The notes under the pieces are model-generated. The model ran no database searches. It was not told the origin of the DNA and worked only from the letters and a program-made list of their open reading frames with translations. 64,000 bases of DNA, taken from the NCBI GenBank assembly GCA_965229335.1, contig OZ245874.1:3658001-3722000 (forward strand), in the 5' to 3' direction. Of the stretch, positions 50,880-59,429 are shown one piece after another. The DNA comes from JAFKFH01 sp017307375. GTDB lineage: Bacteria > Pseudomonadota > Alphaproteobacteria > Ferrovibrionales > Ferrovibrionaceae. A program made the position numbers and the translations under genes. Numbering within the stretch: position 1 is the stretch's first letter; every line of letters starts with the position of its first letter.

Positions 50880-50927
50880 GTCCGGTCCTCCCTGCCCCAA
50901 AAAGTGGGGATCGGCCCGTCCGCGTCA

Positions 50928-50952
50928 AGTCACTTGCATGATGATAGTGACT
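50928..50952. promoter_or_regulatory. candidate HxlR operator
   Basis: AGTCACT (50928-50934) and AGTGACT (50946-50952) are perfect inverted repeats spaced by 11 bases in the 90-bp spacer between the epoxide hydrolase and hxlR genes. Confidence 0.5.
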
Positions 50953-50969
50953 GAGCGTATCGTGCGGCC

Positions 50970-51446
50970 ATGCAGAAGACCAGCTTCGAAGGCATGGAAT
51001 GCCCGATCGCGCGCTCGCTGGAGCGCGTGGGCGAGTGGTGGAGCATCCTGATCATCCGCGATGCACTGAATGGCGCGACGCGATTCGAGGATTTCCGCAA
51101 AAGCCTCGGCATCGCCCCGAACATGCTGACCCGCCGGCTGAACGGTCTGGTCGAGGCCGGCCTCCTGGAGCGCCGCCGCTATCAGGAGCGGCCGCCGCGC
51201 GACGAATACCTGCTGACCGAGCGCGGCCGCGATTTCCGCGGCGTCACTGTGGCGTTGATGGCCTGGGGCAATCGGCATTTCGCGCCGGAAGGTCCGGCGG
51301 TGCAGATGGTGGATCGGGAAACCGGCCGGCCCGCCGATCCCGTCTTGATCGATCGCCTCAGCGGCGAACCGCTGCTGAGCCCCCGTTTCCGCGTCGCGCC
51401 CGGCCCGGCCGCGTCCGACCGTGTCCGCCGGAGATACGCGCAATGA
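50970..51446 (+). CDS. HxlR-family transcriptional regulator
   Basis: 158-residue winged-helix regulator. Cys11 in MECPIARSLERVGEWWSILI is the redox/thiol-sensing position conserved in many HxlR proteins; FRKSLGIAPNMLTRRLNGLV is the recognition helix region and YLLTERGRDFRGVTVALMAW the dimerisation helix. The stop overlaps the MATE start (ATGA). Likely controls the MATE exporter and the divergent epoxide hydrolase. Confidence 0.93.
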   Translation: MQKTSFEGMECPIARSLERVGEWWSILIIRDALNGATRFEDFRKSLGIAPNMLTRRLNGLVEAGLLERRRYQERPPRDEYLLTERGRDFRGVTVALMAWGNRHFAPEGPAVQMVDRETGRPADPVLIDRLSGEPLLSPRFRVAPGPAASDRVRRRYAQ

Positions 51447-52831
51447 CCGCCGCCACCGCCGAAGAGGCCGCGCCCCCGCCGCAATACAGCGCGCGGACCA
51501 TGACGCTGCTGCACGGGCCGATCGTGCCGACCCTGCTGAAGATGGCCTGGCCCAACATCCTGATCATGCTGGCTCAGGCCGCCACCGGTCTGATCGAAAC
51601 CTGGTGGGTTGCGCGTCTCGGCACCGATGCGCTGGCCGGCATGGCGCTGGTCTTTCCGCCGGTGATGCTGATGCAGATGATCTCCGGCGGTGCGATGGGC
51701 GGCGGCATATCGTCGGCCGTGGCCCGCGCCCTCGGCGCCGGCCGGCGCGACGATGCCGATGCGCTGGTGCTGCACGCGCTGGTGATCTCGATCGGCCTCG
51801 GCTTCGTCTTCACCGTGATCATGCTGGCCTGGGGGCGGCCGATCTATCGCCTGCTCGGCGGCACGGCGGGCGATCTCGAAGCCGCGCTGATCTATTCGAA
51901 TGTCGTCTTTGCCGGCAACGTGCTGCTCTGGGCGATGAACGGCCTGGCCTCGGTCATTCGCGGCACCGGCAACATGCTGCTTCCCGCGCTGGTCGTCTGT
52001 GGCGGCGTCGTGCTGCTGGTGCCCTTGTCGCCGCTGCTGATCTTCGGGTGGGGCCCGATTCCGGCGATGGGCATTGCCGGCGGGGGCCTGGCGCTGGTCG
52101 CATTCTATATCGGCGGCATCGCCGTGATGGGCTGGTACGTGCTGTCCGGGCGCAACCTGGCGCGCTTCAGGTGGACGGCGCTGCGCTGGCCGGTGTTTCG
52201 CGACATTCTGTCGATCGGTGCGGTCGGCACGCTGTCCTCGGTCCAGACCAACCTGACCATTGCCGGTGCGACCGCGCTGGTCGCCGGCGCCGCGGGCGTC
52301 GATGCGGTTGCCGGCTTCGGTACCGGCGCCCGGGTCGAATACATGCTGATTCCGCTGGTCTTCGGACTGGGGGCGCCGCTGGTCGCGCTGGTCGGCACCA
52401 ATGTCGGGGCGGGCCAGCATCGGCGCGCCTTGCGGATCGCGCTGATCGGGGGCGCGATCGCCTTCGCGATGACCGAAGCGATCGGCATTGCCGCCGCGAT
52501 CTGGCCGCAGGCCTGGCTGGCCCTGTTCAGCGCCGATGCCTGGATGATCGAAACCGGCAGCGCCTATCTGCGGCTCGTCGGCCCGGCCTATGGCTTCTTC
52601 GGGCTGGGCCTGTCGCTCTACTTCGCCTCGCAGGGGGCGGGGCGGCTGTTCTGGCCGCTCGCGGCCGGTACGCTGCGAGTCGCGATCGCCCTGGGTGGCG
52701 GCTGGATCTTGCTCGCGATGACCGGCTCGCTGGTCTGGCTGTTTGCGGCGCTGGCGCTTGGCCTCGTGATCTACGGGGTCGTACTGACGACGGCGGTGGC
52801 GTCGGGCCGCTGGTTCGGCAGGCGCGTCTGA
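51443..52831 (+). CDS. MATE-family efflux transporter
   Basis: 462-residue inner-membrane antiporter with twelve predicted helices in two MatE repeats. Typical segments are MAWPNILIMLAQAATGLIET, ETWWVARLGTDALAGMALVF and the repeat-2 equivalent LVFGLGAPLVALVGTNVGAG. It exports cationic drugs or metabolites in exchange for Na+ or H+. Coupled to hxlR, which suggests stress- or drug-induced expression. Confidence 0.93.
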   Translation: MTAATAEEAAPPPQYSARTMTLLHGPIVPTLLKMAWPNILIMLAQAATGLIETWWVARLGTDALAGMALVFPPVMLMQMISGGAMGGGISSAVARALGAGRRDDADALVLHALVISIGLGFVFTVIMLAWGRPIYRLLGGTAGDLEAALIYSNVVFAGNVLLWAMNGLASVIRGTGNMLLPALVVCGGVVLLVPLSPLLIFGWGPIPAMGIAGGGLALVAFYIGGIAVMGWYVLSGRNLARFRWTALRWPVFRDILSIGAVGTLSSVQTNLTIAGATALVAGAAGVDAVAGFGTGARVEYMLIPLVFGLGAPLVALVGTNVGAGQHRRALRIALIGGAIAFAMTEAIGIAAAIWPQAWLALFSADAWMIETGSAYLRLVGPAYGFFGLGLSLYFASQGAGRLFWPLAAGTLRVAIALGGGWILLAMTGSLVWLFAALALGLVIYGVVLTTAVASGRWFGRRV

Positions 52832-52905
52832 CCCGCGACGTTGCCGCTCCGAGGTTCCGGGGCTAGTCTCGCAGCCTGTCCGATCGCGGCCTGCGGGAGT
52901 GTTGG

Positions 52906-54525
52906 TTGTCCAAATCGAGCAAGCGGAGCCTGTCGTCCGGCCCGCCGATGGTTGTGGCCCGGGCCGAAGCTGCGCTGGCGCGCGGCGACGCGAACGAGGC
53001 GTGGCGCCTGGCCTGCGAGGCAGGCAATTTCGGCCCTGCGTTCAAGCTGCGCGGTTTCCTGCTGATCAGATCGGGTCGGGAGGCGGAAGGCGAAACCCTG
53101 CTGCGTCAGGGCATCGCGCTGGCACCGCATGCCATCGACATCAGGCTGATGCTGGCCCAGTTGCTGCTGGTGCGCGGCGCCGACGCGGCGGCCGAGCTGG
53201 AGTTCAGGCAGGTGATCGCGCTGGCTCCCGCGCTTGCCACGGCCTATGCGCAGCTGGCCTTGTTGATCCATCGGCAGGAGAAGGCCCAGTCTTCGATCGC
53301 CTGGCTTTATCGGCACGCCCTGTTGCTCGATCCCGCCAATCCCGAGATTCCCGCCGAGGCCGGCACGGTTTTTCGCATCCAGGGCCTGTTCGCGGAGGCG
53401 CTCGCCGTTTCCAGGATCGCCTGCATCCTGGCCCCGGGCAACATCGTCGCCCTGCACAGTTTCGTCGAGATGTCGCATCTGATCGATGCCGCCTCCTGCG
53501 AGATGAAATGGTTCGACCGCTTGGTGGCACTGGAACCTGCCAGTCCGATTTCCTATGTCGTGCGTGCCAGGGCCTGGATGGTGGACGGCGGCTGGCGGCG
53601 AGGTTTCGCCGACCACGAGGGCCGCCTCGGCCTGCCCGACTTCGCCGGACTGCGCCAATCGATCGCCCGCGGACCCTGGGCCGGCGAAGACGTTGGCGGA
53701 AAGGTGGTTCTCGTCGAGCCGGAGCAGGGTTTCGGCGACATCCTGCAATTCGTGCGTTTCGTGCGTCCGCTTGCCGCAATTGCGAAACATGTTTTCCTGT
53801 CGGCGCGGCCGCAGCTCGCCTCGATCCTCGCGGAATTTGCCGCCGACATGCCAAACCTGACGGTCATCCGCGAGGCCGATGCCGGCCGCGTCACCGCCGA
53901 CTTCGTGGTGCCGGTCATGAGCCTGCCGCTGGTGCTGGGCCTCTATCCCGATATGGATGGATGGAACTTCGATCGGCCCTATCTTGCGGCACCCGGGCAG
54001 CAGCGCGAACGCTGGGCACAGGCGACCGCAGGGCTGAGCGGGTTGAAGGTCGGGATCTGCTGGGCTGGAAACCCGCGATCGACCGTGCCGCTGGAAGGCA
54101 AGCTGATCGATCGTCGGCGTTCGCTGCAACTTGCCCAGCTCGCGCCACTGTTCGATTGTGCCGGCGCCCGCTTCGTATCGTTGCAGCACGAATACCGGAA
54201 CGGCGACAGTCCCGCCGCATTCGGCGTGCTCGACGGCTCGGGCTATCTGAACGACTTCGGCGATCTGGCGGGACTGATCGTCAATCTCGATCTGGTGATC
54301 TCGGTGGACACGGCGGTCGCCCATCTTGCCGGTGCGCTGGGGCGACCGGTATGGCTCCTCAACCGTTTCGATACCTGCTGGCGCTGGCAGCGTAGCGGCA
54401 CGTCGACGCCCTGGTATGCCGGCATGCGGATCTTCCGGCAGCCGACGCCGGGCGACTGGTCCAGCGTCGTGGCCGATGTCGCCGCCGCGCTCACGGCAGA
54501 GGTGAGCGCGGCGCGATCGGCCTAG
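52906..54525 (+). CDS. TPR protein with glycosyltransferase-like C-terminal domain
   Basis: 539 residues. The N-terminal half (about 15-220) is helical with TPR-like repeats (AEAALARGDANEAWRLACEA, EFRQVIALAPALATAYAQLA). The C-terminal half resembles glycosyltransferase family 9/41-type domains attached to TPRs: KVVLVEPEQGFGDILQFVRF, LKVGICWAGNPRS, and the nucleotide-sugar region LVISVDTAVAHLAGALGRPV followed by VWLLNRFDTCWRW. Start is TTG 52906 with GGGAG 7 bp upstream; ATG 52948 is an alternative. The acceptor is unknown; relatives are linked to flagellar or surface protein glycosylation. Confidence 0.85.
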   Translation: MSKSSKRSLSSGPPMVVARAEAALARGDANEAWRLACEAGNFGPAFKLRGFLLIRSGREAEGETLLRQGIALAPHAIDIRLMLAQLLLVRGADAAAELEFRQVIALAPALATAYAQLALLIHRQEKAQSSIAWLYRHALLLDPANPEIPAEAGTVFRIQGLFAEALAVSRIACILAPGNIVALHSFVEMSHLIDAASCEMKWFDRLVALEPASPISYVVRARAWMVDGGWRRGFADHEGRLGLPDFAGLRQSIARGPWAGEDVGGKVVLVEPEQGFGDILQFVRFVRPLAAIAKHVFLSARPQLASILAEFAADMPNLTVIREADAGRVTADFVVPVMSLPLVLGLYPDMDGWNFDRPYLAAPGQQRERWAQATAGLSGLKVGICWAGNPRSTVPLEGKLIDRRRSLQLAQLAPLFDCAGARFVSLQHEYRNGDSPAAFGVLDGSGYLNDFGDLAGLIVNLDLVISVDTAVAHLAGALGRPVWLLNRFDTCWRWQRSGTSTPWYAGMRIFRQPTPGDWSSVVADVAAALTAEVSAARSA

Positions 54526-55139
54526 TACAAGGTCGCTGCCACCCGGCCGGGCAGGTCGCGGTCATAGGCGCGGCCATCGACCTCGCCCCGGCTCAGATCG
54601 CCGAGGATGGTGCCGGTCGACGGCAGCGCAGCGCGCTCGATCTGCCGCGCCGGGTCCCATAGTCCGCTGCGGATCACGGCGCGCGAGCACTGGAAGAATA
54701 CCGACTGCACGGTGATGATCAGGACCGAGCGCGGCGGCTTGCCGTCGACGGCAAAACGGGCGAGCAGGGCCGGGTCGACCGAGACCACGGCCGTGCCATT
54801 GACGCGCAGGGTTTCGCCGACCCCGGGGATCAGGAACAGGAGCGCGATGCGCGGATCGGCGACGATGTTGCGCAGCGTGTCGATACGGTTGTTGCCGCGA
54901 CGATCGGGCAGCAGCAGCGTCCGGTCATTCTCGATCGCGACAAAACCCGCGGCATCGCCCCGCTGCGAGGTATCGAGGCCGTGCGGTCCGACGGTCGCGA
55001 GCACCGCGAACGGCGCGGCCTCGATCATCCGCGCATAATGCGGATGGATATGATCGACGACCTTGGCAAGCGAGGTGAGCCCCGGCTCGCCGTAGAGTGC
55101 CTGCAGGGTGGCTTGGTCGGTGATGACATGCGCGGTCAT
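54522..55139 (-). CDS. pyridoxamine 5'-phosphate oxidase-family flavoprotein
   Basis: 205-residue split-barrel FMN protein of the group annotated as MSMEG_1061-like. AAPFAVLATVGPHGLDTSQR, IENDRTLLLPDRRGNNRIDT and LFLIPGVGETLRVNGTAVVS are characteristic; the C terminus has CSRAVIRSGLWDP, common in this branch. It lacks the residues of true PNPOx, so a flavin/F420- or heme-type reductase role is likely but unproven. Convergent with the TPR gene by 4 bp, divergent from a LysR gene. Confidence 0.88.
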   Translation of the reverse strand: MTAHVITDQATLQALYGEPGLTSLAKVVDHIHPHYARMIEAAPFAVLATVGPHGLDTSQRGDAAGFVAIENDRTLLLPDRRGNNRIDTLRNIVADPRIALLFLIPGVGETLRVNGTAVVSVDPALLARFAVDGKPPRSVLIITVQSVFFQCSRAVIRSGLWDPARQIERAALPSTGTILGDLSRGEVDGRAYDRDLPGRVAATLY

Positions 55140-55243
55140 TTCGGGCTCCTCGCTGGGTTCGCGCCAGACTGCTTGTATTGAATGGCCCGTGCAAACCAGT
55201 AATCTTGGGCTTCACGACAGGATTTTTGACGCAAGGCCCGATC

Positions 55244-56161
55244 ATGGCGAAACCCGTCCGCCGGCTGCCGCCGCTGAACGCCCTGCGCGCCTTCGATGCG
55301 GCGGCCCGTCATCAGAGCTTCAAGGATGCCGCCGCCGAACTCGGTCTCACCCATGGCGCGGTCAGCTACCAGATCCGCCAGCTGGAAGACTGGCTCGGCC
55401 CGCCCGAGTTGTTCGCACGCGGCAATCGCCGCGTGACGCTGACGCCCGCCGGCCGCGCTTTCCACGGTGAGGTCGCTGCCGCGCTGAGCAGAATTGCCAG
55501 CGCAGCGGGGCGCCATGCGGAGGAGGGGGCCAGGTCGCGGCGGCGCATCCTGAAGGTGAATGCCCTGGCGACATTCGCGCTGCGCTGGCTGCTGCCACGG
55601 CTGGGCGATTTCCGGCGCAGCCATCCGGCCGTCGACGTGCGGCTGTCGACGTCGAGCGAACCGGTCGATTCGCTGGCCGAACTGCACGACGTGGTGATTC
55701 GCCGCGGCCCCGACAGTTTTCACGGCTATGTTGCCGAACCGTTCCTGACCGAGCATCGCCTGCCGGTCTGTAGCCCCGCCGCGCTGCGCCGCCATCGCCT
55801 GCGCCGTCCCGGCGATCTGGCCAACCATACCCTGCTGCATGCCGCGACCCAGCCGCGGCTGTGGCCCGACTGGCTCGCCCTGGCAGGATTACGCGACGTC
55901 GAGCCGGCCGGCGAACTGGTGCTGGACCACAATTACCTGGCCTTGCAGGCCGCCATAGACGGCCTGGGCATTGCCATCGGCCCGAGCGCCCTGGTGGCGA
56001 GCGACCTTGCCGCCGGGCGGCTGGTGGCACCGTTTTCCTCGCCAGTGCTGCCCTCGCGCAGCTATTGTGCCTATGTGCCGGAGGGCGCGGGGACTGATCC
56101 TGCGATCCGCGACTTCTGTGCCTGGCTGCGCCGGATCGGCGCAGCCGACAAGGGAGGTTGA
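55244..56161 (+). CDS. LysR-family regulator (GcvA-like)
   Basis: 305-residue LysR protein. N-terminal HTH (PPLNALRAFDAAARHQSFKD, ELGLTHGAVSYQIRQLEDWL) and a substrate-binding domain (HPAVDVRLSTSSEPVDSLAE, LLHAATQPRLWPDWLALAGL) are of the GcvA type. ATG 55244 is preferred over the frame start at 55178, which would add residues before the HTH. The stop overlaps the ribosome-binding region of the aldehyde dehydrogenase, suggesting cotranscription. Confidence 0.92.
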   Translation: MAKPVRRLPPLNALRAFDAAARHQSFKDAAAELGLTHGAVSYQIRQLEDWLGPPELFARGNRRVTLTPAGRAFHGEVAAALSRIASAAGRHAEEGARSRRRILKVNALATFALRWLLPRLGDFRRSHPAVDVRLSTSSEPVDSLAELHDVVIRRGPDSFHGYVAEPFLTEHRLPVCSPAALRRHRLRRPGDLANHTLLHAATQPRLWPDWLALAGLRDVEPAGELVLDHNYLALQAAIDGLGIAIGPSALVASDLAAGRLVAPFSSPVLPSRSYCAYVPEGAGTDPAIRDFCAWLRRIGAADKGG

Positions 56162-56163
56162 CA

Positions 56164-57585
56164 ATGAACGACATGACGCCTGCGGCGCGCGACGAAATCG
56201 CGGCGACCTTCGGCCGCCAGCGCGAGGCCTGGAACCGGGCCGGGATTCCCGATCGCCAGGCGCGGCTGGCCAGCCTGGCCAGGGTCGAGCGCATCCTGAC
56301 CGAGCATCGCGCCGCGATGGCTGCGGCGATTTCCGCCGACTTCGGCAATCGCGCCATCCCGGAGACCATGCTGCTCGAAGTGCTGCCGTCGCTGAACGCA
56401 ATCCGCCATGCCCGCCGGCACCTGCGGTCGTGGATGCGGCCGGAACGTCGCCACGTCGCCCTGACCTTCCAGCCGGCCAGTGCCTGGGTGCAGTACCAGC
56501 CGCTCGGCGTCATCGGCATCGTCGTGCCGTGGAACTACCCGGTGATGCTGGCCTTGTCGCCGCTGGTCGATGCGCTGGCGGCCGGCAATCGCGCGATGAT
56601 CAAGCCGTCCGAGCTGACGCCGCGCTTTTCGGCCCTGCTGCAGACGCTGATCGGCGAGGCATTTCCGCCGGACGAAGTCGCCGTCGTGACCGGCGGGCCG
56701 GACGTCGCGGAAGCCTTTTGCCGCCTGCCGTTCGATCATCTTCTGTTCACCGGCTCGACCAATGTCGGGCGAAAGGTCATGGTGGCGGCGGCCGAGAACC
56801 TGACGCCGGTGACCCTCGAACTGGGGGGCAAGTCGCCGGTCGTGGTCGGGGCCGACTATCCCGTCGCCAGGGCGGCGCGCGACATCGCCTTCGGCAAGTT
56901 CATCAATGCCGGCCAGACCTGCATCGCGCCGGACTACGTGCTGGCGCCGCGCGCGCAGGTCGATGCCTTGGCGGAAGCGATCATCACCGAGGCACGGCGG
57001 ATGTTCCCGACCGCCGGCAGCAACGTCGACTACACCGCGATGGTGACCGAACGCCACCGCCGCCGGCTGGCCGATGCCATCGCGGCGGCGCAGGCAGCCG
57101 GCGCGCGCGTACTGAGCCACGATGCCGAGGCGGCGACCGCTGCCGGCAAGATCGGGCCGACCGTGGTGATCGATGCGCCGCGCGACAATCTGCTGATGCG
57201 CGAGGAGATCTTCGGCCCGGTACTGCCGATCATCCCCTACGACACGCTGGACCAGGCGATCGCCGAGATCAACGGCCGCGACCGGCCGCTGGCGCTCTAT
57301 TGCCTCAGCCGCGATGCCGCGACCACTGAAACGGTGATGTCGCGTACCATTTCCGGCGGCGTCACGCTCAACGGCACGCTGCTGCACGTCGCCCAGGACG
57401 ACCTGCCGTTCGGCGGGGTCGGCGCCTCGGGCATCGGATCCTATCACGGACGCGACGGCTTCCGCCGCCTGTCGCATGCGCGCGCCGTCCACAAGGTCGG
57501 GTTCATCAATCCGCTGGACCTGCTGGCGCCGCCCTACGGCAAGCTTTACCAGCTGGCGACGAAGTTCCTGATCGCGCGGCGCTGA
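56164..57585 (+). CDS. aldehyde dehydrogenase (coniferyl aldehyde dehydrogenase-like)
   Basis: 473-residue NAD(P)-dependent aldehyde dehydrogenase of the short CalB branch. IGIVVPWNYPVMLALSPLVD, FTGSTNVGRKVMVAAAENLT, the general-base Glu in LELGGKSPVVVGADY and catalytic Cys in NAGQTCIAPDYVLAP are intact, with EEIFGPVLPIIPYDTLDQAI near the end. Aromatic or long-chain aldehydes are usual. ATG 56164 lies 6 bp after GGGAGG. Confidence 0.93.
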   Translation: MNDMTPAARDEIAATFGRQREAWNRAGIPDRQARLASLARVERILTEHRAAMAAAISADFGNRAIPETMLLEVLPSLNAIRHARRHLRSWMRPERRHVALTFQPASAWVQYQPLGVIGIVVPWNYPVMLALSPLVDALAAGNRAMIKPSELTPRFSALLQTLIGEAFPPDEVAVVTGGPDVAEAFCRLPFDHLLFTGSTNVGRKVMVAAAENLTPVTLELGGKSPVVVGADYPVARAARDIAFGKFINAGQTCIAPDYVLAPRAQVDALAEAIITEARRMFPTAGSNVDYTAMVTERHRRRLADAIAAAQAAGARVLSHDAEAATAAGKIGPTVVIDAPRDNLLMREEIFGPVLPIIPYDTLDQAIAEINGRDRPLALYCLSRDAATTETVMSRTISGGVTLNGTLLHVAQDDLPFGGVGASGIGSYHGRDGFRRLSHARAVHKVGFINPLDLLAPPYGKLYQLATKFLIARR

Positions 57586-57597
57586 TCAGCGCCGCGC
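57574..57597. terminator. 24-bp perfect palindrome at the aldehyde dehydrogenase stop
   Basis: Arms GCGCGGCGCTGA and TCAGCGCCGCGC form a perfect 24-bp palindrome. The TGA stop (57583-57585) is at its centre. It lies between convergent genes and may terminate both, though no U-tract follows. Confidence 0.45.
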
Positions 57598-57632
57598 CGC
57601 GCAGGCCTCGTGCAGGATCGCCATCGCCGCGC

Positions 57633-59174
57633 TCAGATCATCAGCTCGATGACGAACGGGCCGGCGCGGCGGAAGCTTGCCGACATCAGCGCGCCGCATT
57701 CCTCCAGTGTCGTCGCGCGCGCCGCCTCGACGCCCATGCCTTCGGCCAGCTTGACCCAGGACAGGTCGGGGCGGCCGAGATCCAGCATGCTCATCGCCGT
57801 CGGGCCGGGCGTGGCGCCGACATTGGCATATTCGCCGATCAGGATCTGGTACTTCCGGTTCGACAGGATGATCGTGGTGTTGGGCAGGTTTTCCCGTGCC
57901 TGGGTCCACAGCGATTGCAGCGAATACATCGCCGATCCGTCGGCCTGCAGGCTGATGACGCGGCGCTGGCCGCCCGAGCCGATCGCGGCCCCGGTCGCCA
58001 CCGGCAGGCCGTCGCCGATCGCGCCGCCGGTCAGGTGCAGCCAGTCATGGGCGGGGGCGGCGTGGGTGAAGCGATAGAAACCACGGCCGAAGGAGACGCT
58101 TTCGTCCGAAACGATCGCATTCTCCGGCATCAGCGCCGCTACGGTCTGGGCCAGCCCTTCCGGGGTGACGGCACCGCCCGGGGCCACCGGCCGCGGGCCG
58201 GGATCGGGAATGGTTGCCTGGGTTGCGCCGATCTCGTCGGCCAGCGCGGCCAGCGCGGCCACCGCATCCTGCCCGATGCGCGACAGGACATGGAGCTGTG
58301 CATCCGATCGATACTGGATCGACGGCTTGCCCGGATAGGCGAAGAAGCCGACCGGGGGTTTGGCATTGACCAGAATGATGTGATCGTAGTTTTCCAGCGC
58401 CTTGATCGCCACGTCCATGACGTAGGGCACCTTCTCGATCTGCAGGCGACCGCGGCCGCGAGCCAGATGGCCGTTGACATAGTCGGCCATCAGCCCGGCC
58501 CCGGTCTTGGCGGCGATGCGCCAGGCCAATTCCTGCCCGCGGGCCTGCACCCCGTCATCGGCGAGCAGCAGCAGGACATTGGCCTTGTCGCGCAGGATCC
58601 GCGCGGCATTCTGCACGGCCGCCGGATCGACCGGCGGCGGAGGCGGCACCGGCAGCGCATCGGCCGGCACTCCACCCTGGTCCCACGATGCATCCGAGGG
58701 CAGGATCAGCGTGGCGATCTGGCCCGGCATCGTCCGGGCGGCCTGCACGGCGGCGGCGGCATCGCGGCCGACATCGGCCGCCTTGGTCGAGGTGCGGACC
58801 CAGGCCGAGACGGCGCGGGCGAGCCCGTCGGTATCGGCGGTCAGCGGCGCGTCGTGCGGACGATGATAGGTCGCCTGGTCGCCGACGATGTTGACGATGC
58901 CCGACCTGGCCCGGCGCGCGTTATGCAGATTGGCCAGTCCGTTGGCCAGGCCCGGCCCGCAATGCAGCAGCGTTGCCGCCGGTTTGCGGGCCAGTCGGTA
59001 GTAGCCGTCGGCCATGCCGGTGACGACAGTCTCGTGCAGCCCGAGCACGCAACGCATGCCGGGTACCTGATCGAGGGCCGCGACGAAGTGCATCTCGCTG
59101 GTGCCAGGATTGGCAAAGCAGGTATCGACACCGGCCTGCAGCAGCGTACGAACAAGACTCTCGGCACCGTTCAT
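57633..59174 (-). CDS. thiamine-diphosphate enzyme, acetolactate synthase large subunit family
   Basis: 513-residue ThDP-dependent enzyme. The PYR domain has FANPGTSEMHFVAALDQVPG and the cofactor-activating Glu in GLHETVVTGMADGYYRLARK; the PP domain has LQADGSAMYSLQSLWTQARE followed by NRKYQILIGEYANVG, the metal/ThDP site. It lacks a small subunit nearby and is closer to lyase/decarboxylase relatives (benzoylformate decarboxylase group) than to anabolic acetolactate synthase. With pobA and the aromatic-type ALDH it may act in aromatic 2-oxo acid metabolism; substrate unproven. Confidence 0.9.
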   Translation of the reverse strand: MNGAESLVRTLLQAGVDTCFANPGTSEMHFVAALDQVPGMRCVLGLHETVVTGMADGYYRLARKPAATLLHCGPGLANGLANLHNARRARSGIVNIVGDQATYHRPHDAPLTADTDGLARAVSAWVRTSTKAADVGRDAAAAVQAARTMPGQIATLILPSDASWDQGGVPADALPVPPPPPVDPAAVQNAARILRDKANVLLLLADDGVQARGQELAWRIAAKTGAGLMADYVNGHLARGRGRLQIEKVPYVMDVAIKALENYDHIILVNAKPPVGFFAYPGKPSIQYRSDAQLHVLSRIGQDAVAALAALADEIGATQATIPDPGPRPVAPGGAVTPEGLAQTVAALMPENAIVSDESVSFGRGFYRFTHAAPAHDWLHLTGGAIGDGLPVATGAAIGSGGQRRVISLQADGSAMYSLQSLWTQARENLPNTTIILSNRKYQILIGEYANVGATPGPTAMSMLDLGRPDLSWVKLAEGMGVEAARATTLEECGALMSASFRRAGPFVIELMI

Positions 59175-59244
59175 GTGACTCGCGACCCTCCAGAATGACC
59201 GGGCGCCATTCTAGATCGGCCCCCGCATCAGGGAAGGCGTAGTT

Positions 59245-59424
59245 TCAGGCGGGCCGTCCGCATTGCAGGCACTCGGGCACGATCGCCGGCTGCTCCAGGC
59301 CGCAGCCGGTGCAGCGCCGGCTGCGGGGCATGGAGGACGAGCGGGCCGTCGCCGCGGCGGCCGGCGTGCGAGACGGCGCGGATCCGAAGATCCGCGCAAA
59401 CATCTCGTCTACCTGGGTCGTCAT
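59245..59424 (-). CDS. 59-residue zinc-ribbon protein
   Basis: Short gene read directly from the sequence. Product starts MTTQVDEMFARIFGS and ends with a four-cysteine ribbon: Cys38 and Cys41 in RRCTGCGLEQ, Cys52 and Cys55 in ECLQCGRPA. The ATG at 59424 lies 5 bp after the DUF2076 stop with a compact purine-rich stretch before it, so the two are almost certainly cotranscribed. Function unknown; the ribbon suggests protein binding or a regulatory partner of DUF2076. Confidence 0.7.
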   Translation of the reverse strand: MTTQVDEMFARIFGSAPSRTPAAAATARSSSMPRSRRCTGCGLEQPAIVPECLQCGRPA

Positions 59425-59429
59425 CGCCG

